This document shows, in pieces, positions 46,411 to 59,694 of a DNA stretch of 64,000 nucleotides (position 1 is its first letter; each line of letters starts with the position of its first letter). The position numbers and the translations under genes were made by a program. Origin of the DNA: Edolisoma coerulescens. Its lineage: Eukaryota; Chordata; Aves; Passeriformes; Campephagidae. The notes beneath the pieces were generated by a model that saw nothing but the letters and a program-made list of their open reading frames with translations, searched no databases and was not told the DNA's origin. The DNA is taken from the NCBI GenBank assembly GCA_013397115.1, contig VWZW01006244.1, positions 1,362,970 through 1,426,969 on the forward strand, in the 5' to 3' direction.

Positions 46411-48679
46411 TTCCAATAACTGTTTTCTTATCTTCCAGTAACTGTTATTTTCCAATAAGGCCCAGAGTGTTTATACATAAATTCTGCCATGCAGTGGTCC
46501 TGGTGTTGTCCTCCCTGTTCCAGAGAAGATCAAGGGACGGGAGAGATTTCCATCCATTCGTTATCTTTGCCTGTGCTAGTACTCGAGGAAAATCCCTCTT
46601 CCACCAGAGATGATTTACCTTGCTCTGACTCAAGGCAGGCTGTCAAAACCTCTCTCCATGAATCCATGTGTTACAAGAAGTGGGTGATCTTCTGCCTTTC
46701 CAACCTTTGAAGAAAACGGGAATGACTAGTGAAGGAAACCGTTGAAAGAGAAGCAGAACTTCATCCCTCTCCCCAAAGTCATCCTCCCTCTTGCCACCGT
46801 GGTGCCAGATGAAATTCGGATTTGTGCTACTTCCTGATGAAAATCCGTTTTCCCCCCTTGCTCCTGTTGACAACCTGCCAGGAAAGGTTATTAGATACCA
46901 TCCCTAAAGCCTGTGCACACTGACCTGTTTCGAGGGAATCAAATGAAAGCCTATTCCCTCCCCAGCCCGGGCCCACCCAGGGAGAAGCAGGCTGGTGGCT
47001 TGACAAAACTGGGATTATTCTGTCCAGAAAGCTGTGCTTTTAATGGATTAAACATCTCTGTCTTTTGTGGTTGCCTGCTTAAGAAAGAAAATCATTACAA
47101 GAAGAAAATGTTGAACTGGTGTATATTTTCATCTTTTGATTCAGAGTCATTTTTCTTTCCTCCCTGCCTTCCTCCTCTCCTGCTTTTCTCCGTATAAAGG
47201 AGTAAATTTTGCATCCATGATATTTCTTTGGCTGAACATGATTCAGCACCGCTGGTGCTCTAAATCAAGGTAATCAAAATAATCCTGTTCTTTTAATCCA
47301 GCCACTGGACTCAACCCTGTGTATTACATATATATTTTTTTCTGAAGGTTTGGCTCTGACATCATTGAAATATTGCAGCAAAATATCAGGAATAAACCAG
47401 CATTGTTCGTTCCTGCTTTCATCCCCAGCCAAACACCCGCAGCTCTCCACAGGCCTCAAAGAAGACCTGGCTGCCTAGAAATGCCCAAGCAGGATTCCTT
47501 CTCCAGTGCTGGGCTGCTGCAGGAAGAGGGTTCATTAAGGGGAAAAGCTGGAATTAAAGATTCTAGGAGAATTGTACAGAGGGGAAAAAAACCCGCAACA
47601 ACAGCACAACAAAAATCAAAGAGGATCCTGGGTCAGCTCTGGGCTGATGTCACCCAGGAAAGCTCTAACAATGTCCAAAGCTATCTCTGTTTAATCCAGA
47701 TGGAGATTTGACCCGGGATATTCCATCTGAGGCTCCCGTTTGCAATGCAAGGATGTGGAGTCAGTGGTGTTTTTTTCCATGAAGCCCTAAAAACGGGTTC
47801 CTGGGTTCATTTTCTCCATGTCCGCTGAGCTCTGCCGATCCATCCCAAGTTCTGCTGTGCTCTCTCTCCCCTCCCCAGCCCACCCAGGCTGCTGTAGGTC
47901 ACTTCCACGGGTGGGAATGGTGGTGGTGGAATGGATTTGCCTCTTGAGGGGCTGAGAGGCTGATAAGGAGTGTGGGAACTCCACCAGCAAGGTGGGTAAT
48001 ATCTGATATCCCAGTTGTTGGTCTTTGCTTGTGCTCTAAATCTCCTGTTTGCTGTGTGAGTGGCTTTCTCCTCCTGCTTCCACAGCTAAACCTCCTGGAT
48101 ACAGGAGATACAGCTCAGATACAACATTTAATCCAAACTATGTTGTTTAAAGGACTAAGCTGATATCTTTACATCATGCCAAAATGGATTACATGAGGAA
48201 ATTGGTCAAAACTGAGCATCAGTGTAAGATTCCAGTGCTCACTGGAGATGTTCCCAAGTTTTGGACCTTCTTTTGTAGGAAAGAAAACACCTTCTGCCTT
48301 CCATGTGACCACTACAGGTGATTACCACTGTTAAAAATAGAAGCTTTGGTGCCTAAATCTTAAAATGCAGAAAATTATAGATATAGATGCACCTAAATCT
48401 GCAGCTTCTGAAAAATTTATGCTTGTTCTTCCTGATTTTTTTTGAGAATGTGAGGTCTGAAAATCAGCATGAAGAGTTAAATTTTACTCCCAGTCTCTCT
48501 CCACTGATATCAGGGAAGCTCCATCAATTCCTTGTTTGAAGCGTTGGCTCTGGGAAGTTGCTAAAAGTTCCTGGGAAGGAACCAGCTCGAAGTTTCAAGG
48601 AATCTCTCTGAGAAGTTATGAGTAACAGGAAAAAACCAAAGGCCAAAGCTGGCTTTCCAGCTAACCATTTATTTTCCCA

Positions 48680-48760
48680 GAGAAGTCCCTTATTAATTTT
48701 TATGGTGCATAAATACCAGAAAACGAGACACCATTAATTAGTGACTGGTTTTGGTCTTTG
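48680..48760. promoter_or_regulatory. Candidate conserved noncoding element
   Basis: Includes 'cccttattaatttttatggt', 'gcataaataccagaaaacga' and 'caccattaattagtgactgg', with two paired TAAT cores and no repeat signature. Texture-based call only. Confidence 0.28.
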
Positions 48761-50584
48761 TACTCAACTCGGTTCAAGCCAAACTGGGATTTTTTTCCTT
48801 TAATTTTTTTCTAAGAGTCAGAGAAAAGTTCATACGTGGATAGACGGATTTTGGTGTTTATTTGATTTTCTGAATGAGCCTGATCCTAATTTAAATTAGT
48901 GCTGTTTTCTTTTTATTCCAATCACTGGGACCCTCTCTCACAAATCATTTTTCTTCACCTCCACCCCAAATATTCCAGGACATGCATCATGGTGTTTTAG
49001 GGATAGATACAGCACCGGGAAGAGTGAATTCCATTTGGTTCAGCTCTTCACCCAACATCTCTTGGCTCAACACAGATATCCATGGGCATCCTTAGGGTGT
49101 TTAGAGAGCCCTTTGGGAAGAGCCTTGCTGAAATGGATGAGTGTTGGATGTGCAGTCCCTCTCAGCCAGCATTCCCACTCCAAAAGTAGGAGAAAAAAAG
49201 CAGGAGATGATCCCCAGCAGATCCGTCTCCTGGATCTGCACTGAGAGCTCCAGCACAAGAAGAATTTTGTCAGCCAGCGTGGCACCAACAACATCTTCCT
49301 CCTCTGATAGAGGAATCCTTGGAGTTGACCTTCATCCCTCATCTCTCACGGGGGTTATCACCCAGAGGAAGTTTGGGATTGGCCCCTCACTGTAATCCAG
49401 GGAGACAGAGATTCCCTTGACCCTGATTAGCTGGAGTTTGGAGAAGACAGACCTGACCAATGAGCAGTTTCTCTCTGCTCTCAGTTGCTGACAGATTTTT
49501 TCCTCGTGTGCAACTTGTTTTTAGGCTTCTATGAAAAATCCATCCTTCAAAAAATTGCAGATAATCGCACCAAGAATCTGCTCCATGAAATTCCTGAACC
49601 TGAGAGGGTTTGAGTGCAATAAGTTATTGGCCACTGGCACTGGGAAAGGATGAGTCTGCATCTGCCAGTAAATCACACAGAAATCTGACTTTTAATCTAT
49701 TTGCATTTTGGAGACCTGCCTCAGGTGCTGTGGTGACCCTTCTGTTGCCAGGCTGTGTTTCAGTGCTGGCTGCAGGGCTGGTTCCAGCAGGACTTCCAGA
49801 GGTCCACAGGAGGTATAGAAAGAGTATTCACTGAGTCTTCAGCACCTAAACTCACTTAGATACCAAGAAAAGAAAAGTAAAATCTAAATATCTAAGCCCA
49901 GTTTGGTTTGAAAACCTTGAAGATTGGATTTACTGGTGGGATCACACCCTGTTATGTCTGAACAATACATCCTCAATCCAAAGCAACAATATCCTCCTGC
50001 AGAGACCGAGTTTTGGGTTTGTGTCAAGGTCTCATTGCAGATCCAACACTTCTGCTCCAATTCCCACCAAGTCAGGAAAAGAAATCCACCTTACAAGGTG
50101 TTTTTCTGTATCCTCTGCTGTCCCACTGGATGAAAGATTAGATTGGTTACACCTCATGCTGGTTTGAGGTGTAAAATTCTTTTAAAATCTCTCCATCTGG
50201 AACAGATTTGCTTCATTTAGGGAGAGGGTATTGCTGGAATGTGACTGGTTCCCGCTGAGAGATGAGTTACGTTGGTCACGTCCAACAGCCAAGCTACAAA
50301 TTTACCTTCCAAATAAATAATCCCTCCTTTTTTTTTTTTTNTACACAAAGGACCCCTCTTCCTCTATCCGCTGGAGGAGTGTGCATGTTTAGCTTGAAGA
50401 GATGGGTAAAGACTGAAAGTTTCAAAGATTTGTTCACCCCACAAAAGGAGGAGGTGGGAAGGAGATAGAATGGACTTCTTCTGCCTCACTCTGCTGTGGT
50501 TTCATCTCCAGTTCTCAGTGTCCCAACTCACTCCTAGCCTGTGGGAGTAAAACCATCATGGAACATCCATCAACACTGGATCCA

Positions 50585-50720
50585 TGTTGCCGTTTGGTTG
50601 TTTTTCACTACTCTCTGCTTAATTAAATAATTATTAAACAGAGGAACTAATTCCAGAAGCCAACATAAATCAGAGCAAGAAACACCGCGCACTGAAAGCA
50701 TTTTGCCTCCAGGCTCTGCC
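50585..50720. promoter_or_regulatory. Candidate conserved noncoding element
   Basis: Includes 'gcttaattaaataattatta', 'aacagaggaactaattccag' and 'caagaaacaccgcgcactga'. Repeat-free, AT-rich core with a CG-containing edge. Texture-based call only. Confidence 0.28.
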
Positions 50721-52172
50721 AACCCTTTGGAATGAGAAGACAATGTAAAAGTTGGAGATCTGGGTGTTCAGACCGCAGAGCTGGGAAAACGGAGTTGTCT
50801 GAATGTAGGGTGGTGAGAAATGGTGTGAAAATTACAGGCCTGAGACTCGAGCACAGCTGCAGAGCACCCAGGGGTATGCGCTGCTCTGGCTTTCTGCTAT
50901 TCTTGGCTCTCTTAGTGCCTCTGAAGTGGCAGATGACATCTTGAGAGTCTCCATGATCCGTGTGCTCTGGGAAAACTCCATGCGGGATTAACGTGCTGTT
51001 TGCTCAGGAGAAAACCTGGAGGTCTTGGAGAGGCCGAAACTCGGTGTCATTCAGGGGAATTCATTCCCAAAAGTTGTCTGAGTGGAACAGCAGGAATTTG
51101 GGAGCCTTGGGAATGGCTTGGGGGTGTTCAGGGTATTCAGAGGGGTAAATGTTCTCTCTGGGCCCTTCCTGCCTCCTCTGCTGTTCCACCCCAGTGCCGG
51201 ATAACGTGTGTGGGCATGGAGAGCTCTTCCAGAGGCTGGTTTTCGGCCCAGCGCCTTTACCAGTAAAACTGGACTCATTTTTTCAATATTTGCCTGAAAT
51301 CACTGTTGACGTTACAGTTTAACTGAAGACAGACTCACTTGTGGCTTAGGAGATGTAGGTGCAAGTCCCAAGTGGGATTCTGGACAAGCCACTTGAACCT
51401 CCCCATGCTTTGGCTGTTTTGGTTTTTTTTTTTTCTCGGAAATGAAATGTTTGGGTTTTAAGCAAAACTGTTTTCCCCTCATTAAAATGTTTCTCCCTCC
51501 CATTTTTATATTTCAGATGGAAAATTTCTAAAAGTTGGGGTTTGTGTTGTTTTGTTTTCCCGGTTCCAGTTCCTGTTGGAGAACATTTTTTTGTGGAAAA
51601 CACAACTTTTCCCATAAAGTGTTCTGAACTCTAGCAGGGGAAAGCACAATATGAGTTCTATTATTCTTGTGGTGCAGTTGGGGTCAGGACACATTCACTG
51701 GTCACGTAGCCTTACCCAGTATGCTCTCCTGGAATGGGAATGCTGATGGGAGAGGAGCCCTCAAGGACATGGTTTGGGGTTTTTTTGGTCTATTTGCTCT
51801 TTAAACATTTATAACCTCTTCTTAAATGCAGCCTTCTGCTCCCTTTTTTCAACTGTTTCCAAAGGGAGGCATCCCAAATCCAGTCCTCAAGAGTTTTTTT
51901 CTCTGTGGAAGTACCACACACAGCTCTTATTACCCTCCTTTACCTCTCCCCCTCCCCACTCTTCATCCTCTTCCCCGGATCCCTCCCAAACACTTGGGCT
52001 TGGCTCATTCCCGAAGCCGGTTTGGTTTTCCTTCAAGGAGCCTTTCCGCAGCTCTTGTTGCAAACCACACATTAGCAAAGCAACGAGCTCCTCCAAGCCT
52101 CTGTGCTGTTGTGAATCCAGGAAAAAATAATAAAATTCCTCAAGAATAACAAACATCCCTCCCCCTCTGCAG

Positions 52173-52249
52173 GCCTGGTGAAAAATCAGGATGTTCCCAT
52201 CCCGAAGCAGGAGTTCATCGGGTCGGCATCCCTGAAATCCGTGGCGTGA
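52173..52249 (+). other. Terminal-exon-like open segment (unassigned)
   Basis: A pyrimidine tract and CAG at 52158-52172 are followed by two bases and 24 codons reading LVKNQDVPIPKQEFIGSASL then KSVA and TGA at 52247-52249. The composition looks protein-like and the acceptor is strong, so it could be the last coding exon of an unidentified gene or transcript. I do not recognise the peptide, see no partner exon upstream, and a chance acceptor plus a short open frame is quite possible. Confidence 0.2.
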
Positions 52250-53797
52250 GGGGGATTTTCAGGGAGCTGTGCCACAACACTGAACTCTTTTACTGAGCCG
52301 TTGGTGGATTCACTGTCTGGTTTGGAGCAGAACCCACGACCTGGAAGGGAATGTTTAATTTAAGAGGGAACCTGGAGTTTAATTGTCCTTTGGTTTTGGC
52401 TGTGCTGCGAGCAAAGCCCTGGTGTGCATCTTGCGGAAAGGGAGCAAACCCAAATCTAGTCAGGGCTGATTTGCTTTGGTTTATTTTGTTTAATTCGCAT
52501 GAACGTAAACCAAAAATGGTTTAAAAGTGGGGTGTCTGAGCAGAGGAGCCGGAATGTGATCAAGGAAAGGGACTAAGGAGTGATTTTCCAGCAGCTGGCG
52601 GCGATCGCTCGGTGCGTGTTCGTCCCCAGCTCTCAGATCTCCAGCCACAACCTCTGGTTTCTCACTTGCCCCCAGACGTGACGGGGAGTCAGGGCTCTAA
52701 GAAAGACACGAGGAGCCTTCTTGAGGCTACAGTAATGAACTCTAATTATTAGTTGGATGCCTGGGTTTATAGATGGGGAAGTATCAGTGCAGTCATCTGC
52801 AGAGAGGCAGACTGGAAGGCACACAAAATGTGTGGGATCTGCCTCTGGCTTTGAAGAGAATTCTGTAACTTAAAAAACCCCGTAAACTTTCCCAAGAAGT
52901 TAATCCTCTTCTTTACCCTCTCTCTCCCCCAGATTGCTTGAATAACATGAATCATTCCACCCTGGACATGGCAGATGAGGAGATTTTCATCTTAAAGCAT
53001 TAATTTTCTATTGGTTTTTTTTTCCCCTTGAAGAAAATGTTATCAAAATCAATTCGTTTCCACATGATATTTCCATCTTTTTACATGAAAAACAAACTTC
53101 CAGATTACAACCTCTCAGGAGCTCAACAGCCACCAAGATTCTAACAAATTGTGTCACCGATCTTTGTTTTGTCACTGCTGCTGGTAAAAAAGCTCTGTAA
53201 AAAATAATCAACCCATGGTCAGTGTTCTGATGTCCCAGTCTGCACCAGTGGGAAAGGCTGTGCTGGAAACATCACTAATTTTTTTTTTTAATACACACCA
53301 AAACCTTGAGATGTTCTTCAGGTCACAGGTATCGATGTGGACTTTAAAGTGTTACAAAGTCCCTCCTTTCTTCTTCCTTTTCTTTTCTTCTTTTTTTTTT
53401 TTCCCTGAGGTTTTATTGGTTATTTAGGGTTGCCTGTTTCTCCTTGCTCTGCCCAAATCCCTCGTTTTCCCATTTCCTTGTTTTTGTGTGTAACAGTACC
53501 ATGAAGCTAGACTTCCCATGCTCAGACACGCAGGGACTCATGAAATCAGAATCTAATGTCCATATAATGTACAAGGAGGGAAATATTTTAGGGAGACAAT
53601 GGGGACAGAGCTGGCTTGTCCTAAACAAGCCTCTGGGATGTTTTTTGTCACCCTTTGGGATAGATTGGTGGGATGAGCCTGTTCGCTCCCTGGACACAGC
53701 GAGAGGTTTGCTTGTCTTCCAGCATTATTGGTTGTCCCACAGGGAAAGATAAATTTGGTTTTCCCACTCTTCATCCAGAGGGAAGGGCTGTTCTTAC

Positions 53798-54240
53798 AAC
53801 GTTAGAATGGTTTGGGTTGGAGGTACCTTAAATCCCATCCAATTCCACCCCCTGCCATCGGCAGGGACACTTTCCACTATCCCAGGCTGCTCCAAGCCCT
53901 GTCCAACCTGGCCTTGAAAAATTCCAGGGACTCAGGGGCAGACACGGCTTCTCTGGGAAGTTGTGCCAGGTTTCTTCACCTTTATGGTGAAGACATTCTT
54001 AATATTTAATCAAAAACCTTCCCACCTCCTGCTTAAAATCATTCCCCCTTTTCCTGTCACTCCAGGGTCTTGTCCCAAGTTCCTCTCCATCTCTCTTTTA
54101 AGCTCCCTTTAGTCACTGGAAGGGGCTCTAAGGTCTCCTTGGAGCCTTTCCTTCTCCAGGATGAGCAGCTCCAGCTTTCCCAGCCTGTCTTTTATTGCTG
54201 CCCACCTCATGTCCAGCTCCTCCCTGGCTCCTCAGCCTTT
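53798..54240 (-). mobile_element. CR1 LINE 3' fragment (about 440 bp)
   Basis: One of the two longest CR1 copies here, reverse orientation. Blocks in order: 'agaatggtttgggttggagg', 'gccatcggcagggacacttt', 'aaccttcccacctcctgctt', 'atcattcccccttttcctgt', 'ggctctaaggtctccttgga' and 'ccttctccaggatgagcagc'. 5'-truncated. Confidence 0.95.
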
Positions 54241-56442
54241 GCCCTGCCCCCACCTCCTGGGTGATAAATTCTTGATAAGAGTCATAAGCAGATGAATTTT
54301 GGGAGGGTGTGGGAAGTGGGGTGAAGCCAAGGAGAGGAGGTGAAATTCTCATTATGATAAAACACTCCAGAACTCCTCTGTTCATTGGAAATTTCTGTAC
54401 ATCCCCAGAAAAAATCCACCCAAATCTAATTTTGTTCCTTTTTCTTCTGCACCTCCCTTGCAGTGACCTCTGTTTCCTATGGAGTGAAGGCATTTTGTAC
54501 AATGAGTGGTATTTTCTCTTCCCCCTTTTTCAGCCTGGAATGTGGGATTAGACGTTGTAATGTGGCATTAGGAGCCATAAAGGTCAATATCCTGCCTTCC
54601 AAAGTCACTCTTAGGCTCTGTTAATGAAAACCCCATAACCCTCCCCTGCTTCCCTCTCCGTCCTGAAAAAGAAGGATTTAGGAAACAGGTCAGGGTGAGA
54701 AAGGGAGAGGAAAATAATAATGATCAATAAATTAAATAAAGACCAAGCCTTGTCCTGCCGTACACAGGAGTCAGGAGCCCTTTTGCATTTGAGACACCCA
54801 GCAATTACCAGCTAATCCACGGGGCAAATGCAAGATGGTGCCTCCAGCCATTCTTCCCAGCCCAGCTGTTTTGTGTGGGGAATGTTTGCCCACCGAATTA
54901 GGGAACAAGCAGAGAAAATACCCTCCTTGTTTCCCTCAGGGCAGCGGGGTGGCTGCACAAAGCCTTGGGCTCTTTGGGCTGCAGCTTTGGGAGGTGGAGG
55001 CCGCGGAGCCTCGGGAGGTCTGGGAAGGCTGGAGGAGTCACGGCGCTTCTGGGGGAAATTCCTGGGTGCACCTTGGCCCCCCTCCTGCTGGGGGAATTAA
55101 TCCTCTGCAATTTCATCTGCCACTGGCCACGGTTCGAGGCAGGCTTAAGAATGAGTCGTGTTGGGAAAGAGGCGGGTGGGAAAGCTTGAGGTGCCACAAT
55201 CATGGAAGAACTTTGCACCGTAACTCAGGGATTTGGCTCTGGAAGCTCGGCAAGGACATGTGTTGGCATGGGGAGGTGAGTTCATGGTGAGGGTCATTTT
55301 CCTGCTCCTTGGGGGTTTTGGGAAGACTGAGGCTCCTGAGCACCCAGGAAAGATGTGTGGTCTTGTCCTGATTGCATCCAAAGTTGGAATGGCTCCTTAG
55401 CCTTCCTCTGCTTGTTCCTCCTCACTCTGCTAAAGGAGCCCTCTCCTAGGAATGAGGACTTCCATTGCCCTTTGGAAAACAAGGTCCTTCATATCTGTGT
55501 CTAAAAACGAAACAGGTTGAATTTGGAATTACCATGAGGGTCTGAACCATAGGAAATGGAATAGAGGGCCAAGTTCAGCTTCTTCCTTAAAATCCACAGC
55601 TGTCAAACAGATGCTGTCAGTATTTTTTGTTTTCTACCTGGATAGTTGAGAAACTTGGTATTTCTTTGTCTAAAGTCAGCAGAACTTTTCAGTAAGACAA
55701 GGAGCTCCAAAGGCAAAGAGATAAGAAGGAGGGGTGGCTTCAGAATAAAATTTCTGCTTCATCATAAATCCCAGAAATTGGTCACTGATTCTGGTTTGCT
55801 CATCTGATTTGTTTTCCTGACCTACAGCTTGGGAATATTTTTCAGACTCTGATGGGAAATTTTACCCTGAACCTGACAGGGTCTAAGACAGTATCTTCCT
55901 GAAAATCAGAGAGTTTTTCTGTGATGAAATGACATTTTTCCATTAGAAACATTTTCCATCAAAAAACAATAATCCGGGAGCCCTTTGGACACATGCCAAT
56001 TCCCGAGCAACCTTATCTAAGTGGTTAATTGAGCAGGATTTTTGTGTGCTCTAATAAGAAGTTTTGATTCTGCGGGGTCAGAAATTTTTTTGAAGGGAAA
56101 ATGCAAAAAAAAAAATCATATCTCCAAAGGATTATAATACTTTGATCTGTTCAGGTTATTTCATGAATAATTTCATAAAATCAGAACACTCCTGCTCTGC
56201 ACTAGGTAGCCTTGTGCTTGTTATTTGAATTCCTATAAAATTCTAAATTCTGATATCCAAAAATGTCCCATAAAGTGTGAGAATGAGCAATTGTAAGGAA
56301 TTAAGTTTGTATTTCAGGCTTTTTACTTGTTTCTCTTCTTGGCTGTGGCATTTTAAAATGGAGACTATCCCCACAGATTATAATCAATAATCTCAGCACT
56401 GATCTCTAGGGCTGTGCAAGTGATAGGTAAAGCAGTAGATAA

Positions 56443-56464
56443 ATAAATCAATATATTGATTTAT
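56443..56464. repeat. 22-bp AT-rich perfect palindrome
   Basis: A self-complementary stretch centred on CAATATATTG, inside a run of AAATCAAT-like simple repeats extending to about 56490. Most likely a by-product of the simple repeat. Confidence 0.85.
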
Positions 56465-57842
56465 ATTGAATAAATCAATAAATCAATATATTAGAAATAC
56501 CTGAGATATTAAAACCACGTCCCACAGACTCCCATCTATCACTGCCCTGGTGTTTTTTGGGAATATCTGCATAACTTTATCCATGAGAAACAGTCCACAG
56601 TAACACTGAGTTACACAAATCCTGTTTTACACTAAGTTTGGATTGAGTTGGAATTTTTGAGAGGGCTTTTTTCATTCTCAGATTTCCAAAATCCTCATCA
56701 GCAATCTGCTAGAGGCTCCACTCTGAGTATTAAAATTAAGTTTAGCACCCAGCTCAGCAGCTCCAGTGAACTGCAGTGATCTGGTGGGAGTGACAGCATT
56801 TCTCCTACCCAGCCATGGGAAGTGCCATAAAATGTAGGGAGAGTTTGAAATGAAAATCCGTGATTGATGGTGCTCACGAGGGCCGTAGAGCCAGAATTGC
56901 TCCAGTGTTCGTAAACTGAGGACATTCCACTCAACAGCTCCGAGGAAAGGTGTCCCTTTGACACCTTGGCTGTCCTCCAGCTCCAACTCCAGCAAGACCT
57001 CACACAGGGCCACCGAGAAGCCAAAGGAACACGGAATAACCTGAGCCTGAGGCCACGGCATGGCAGGACCCGGAGGAATGACGGAATGGTGATTAGTCTG
57101 GGAGAACGAGTCGTTTCCATGAGCGTTGTGTACAGAGCACGTTTGTGAGCTAGATGCTGTTGGGAATGTGAGATTAAAGTCCTTCCCTGGTGGCTTGGAG
57201 ACCTTAAAGCCTCTGATTAAGCCCAGCACTAACAGACCACAGCAAGAGCGAAGGAATCTCCTCCATCCTCCTCTGGTGAGGTTGATTCAGTGCTGAACTG
57301 AAGGGGAAAAAAACCCAAAATGTTGTTTTTCTTAATTTATTCTGCTATTACCTGTCTTGAATCCTTTGGAAAGGGCACAAGTCAAAACCTGTCAGGGGTA
57401 CTAATTGGGAGAGCAATAAATAAAAAATTACTGCTCATCTACAGAGAGCAGAACTTCCCCCCAGATCTTTCATCTCTTCCAAATCCTGGCTTTTACACAA
57501 GACCTGATGTGGGTTACTCGCTGTTTTTCTCCTTGGGAATTTTCAAGGGACAACTGAAGACACACAAATAATCCCAGCTGTGATGGACCAAGGTGAGTGG
57601 TGAAAAGGAAGGAGACAGAGTACACCATATTTGGTCTTTGCAGCAGATTTTGCAGTGTTTTTTTATCCTGAATGGCTCATGGATTCTAAGGAGACATTTT
57701 TGAATCTGGAATTGATCCTCCTAAAACTGCAGGATATAGGAATTATATAGGACAGCACCAGGATATCTTAGGAAAAGGAGATTTTGTGCGGCACATCCTG
57801 GTGATGGTAGCTGCACTTTAGCTGGGATGATTTTAGGAATGG

Positions 57843-57893
57843 AATCGTAGAACAGTTTGAGTTGGAAGGGATCTTAAAAATCATGCAGTGTTG
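57843..57893 (-). mobile_element. CR1 LINE 3' tail fragment
   Basis: Reverse-orientation CR1 end: 'atcgtagaacagtttgagtt', 'ggaagggatcttaaaaatca' and 'tgcagtg'. Confidence 0.8.
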
Positions 57894-58989
57894 TATTTGT
57901 ACTTTTGACTGTTTATGTTTGAAGGGGAAGGGTGTGGAAAGATCCTTGAAGAAGTCCAAGAATATGAGCAGGAATGGCTCATGGGGCACAGCTTCCATCA
58001 AGGACTTCTTCTGCCTCTCCATTGTCCAGGTTGGCTCCAAACTCCTCCTATCTTTGGTCCCATTGCAGTTCTCAGGTACATCACCACCCAGAGAGCGCAC
58101 AAAGCAATTTAATGAAGTAATTAACGTCCTTCTCTGATCACTTTACATGCAGCTCAGCACAGGCAGTGTCATTGTGGATGATGGGAAGAGTGAGGTGTAA
58201 CCTTTGCTTTAATCCCAACTTGATCCCACACTTCCCATAGAACATGGAATTTAAGAAATTACTCTCAAGAACCAGCTCTGAGTCTAGCCCCAGCCCTTCT
58301 TTTGGGTTCCTTGTTTTGCTGCTTTGTTATATTTGTGTTTCTGATCACACCAAGAGTCACTGAGCTGGGATCCCGATGGGAATTCCAGGGTTGGATGTGG
58401 CCATTAAGAGAATTACCTCTAACTTGCATTTGCCTTGGAAAGATGGCTGTGAAGGCAATGCATGGAGTCTTCTGGCTGTTGTTTGTCTGGGTTACACCTG
58501 GCTAGAAAAGAAAGGAAAGGTCAGTGTTGTTATTCCATCTGTGGAGATCCTGAGAAAAGGTCCCACTATTGACAACCAAGCGGTGCCACCTAAGAAGTTG
58601 GACCCACTTTTGTTGTGGAAAAATAGAAAATATCCCTCTCCTGTTTTGTTCTAGTTTGGAGCAGCCTGTTTTGGCCACAGTGGCCAAAGGCTCCGGAGTG
58701 TTGGTGGTGACTGACGTGAAACGAATTTGTGGTCTCAGCTCATTTCCCAGGACACTCAGGGGCTGTGTCATCCTTAACATCCTTAATTGTCCAGGGATTC
58801 AGCAGTGAAGCCAAACCCTGCTCTGGTGCAGGGGTTAATTAATGGTGTTCTGCAGAGCAGACACGGTGGTTGGGAAGTGGGGAGAGGCACGGCGCTCTGA
58901 CCCTGATTAAGTGTGGATTTGTGGAGAAAGCCATCCCCATTTCTGAACCTCGAGGAAAACCAAAGCAAACCAAACAAAGGAGAGCAAAG

Positions 58990-59480
58990 AGAATCACAGA
59001 ACCATTTTCAGCTGGAAAAGAGCTCCAAGATCATCGAGTCCAACCGTTCCCCCAGCACTGCCAAGGCCATGACTACACCCAGTCCCCAAGTGCCGCATCC
59101 ACACATATTTTAAATACCTCCAGGAATGGCTGCTCGACCACTTCCCTGGGCAGCCTGTTCCAGTGCCTGACAACCCCTTCAGGGAAAACACTTTCCCTAA
59201 TATCCAATCTGAATCTCCCCTGGGACAGCTCGAGGCCGTTCCCTCTCCTCCTGTCCCTGTTCCCTGGGAGCAGAGCCCGACCCCCCCCCCGCCGGANCCT
59301 GTCAGGTAATTGTGCAGAGCCACAAGGTCCCCCCTGAGCCTCCTTTTCTCCAGGCTGAGCCCCTTTCCCAGCTCCCTCAGCTGCTCCTGGTGCTCCAGAC
59401 CCTTCCCAGCTCCATTCCCTTCCCTGGACATGCTCCAGCCCCTCAATGTCCTTTTCCCCTTCTCCCATCCGATGTCTGGG
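58990..59480 (-). mobile_element. CR1 LINE 3' fragment (about 490 bp)
   Basis: The longest CR1 in the window, reverse orientation, of a different subfamily from most others. Blocks: 'gaatcacagaaccattttca', 'gatcatcgagtccaaccgtt', 'gctcgaccacttccctgggc', 'cctaatatccaatctgaatc', 'ctgggacagctcgaggccgt' and 'ctccaggctgagcccctttc'. A C10 run and a single N (59297) lie inside it. Confidence 0.95.
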
Positions 59481-59694
59481 AAGAGGTGGAACGTAGCTGT
59501 TCAAGCCCGATTTTGGTTCTCACCCCAGCCTGGGGTAAATGTTTTATCCTCATCCAGATTTGCCCTAGATTTACCCCCCAGGACACCTGAGGCTGGATTT
59601 TATCCCCTGGTTTCTGAATGGGGGTGTGGTTAATGGCTGGTATCCTCAGGCCACTCACAGACTGTGGTTGGGGTTTAGGGAAACCATAGGATTT

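Larger units (their letters stand above)
46186..53797. other. Intergenic flank, third part
   Basis: No confident gene. It holds a (TTATC)5 microsatellite, candidate noncoding elements at 48680-48760 and 50585-50720, a single N at 50341 after a T run, and a weak terminal-exon-like segment at 52173-52249. I see no CR1 across this roughly 7.6 kb, unusual against the density on both sides. Confidence 0.65.
54241..58985. other. Intergenic flank, fourth part
   Basis: No gene recognised. 54930-55140 is relatively GC-rich but lacks a CpG-island look or a promoter motif I can name. An AT-rich palindrome lies at 56443-56464 and a CR1 tail at 57843-57893. A 183-codon minus-strand open frame at 56678-57229 has no recognisable motif and is treated as chance. 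Confidence 0.65.

Noticed and set aside
56443..56464. Perfect palindrome as a possible regulatory dyad
   Set aside because: It sits inside an AAATCAAT-like simple repeat that generates such symmetry by itself.
56678..57229. 183-codon minus-strand open frame
   Set aside because: No family resemblance; overlapping frames in the same place are also open, suggesting low stop density by chance.
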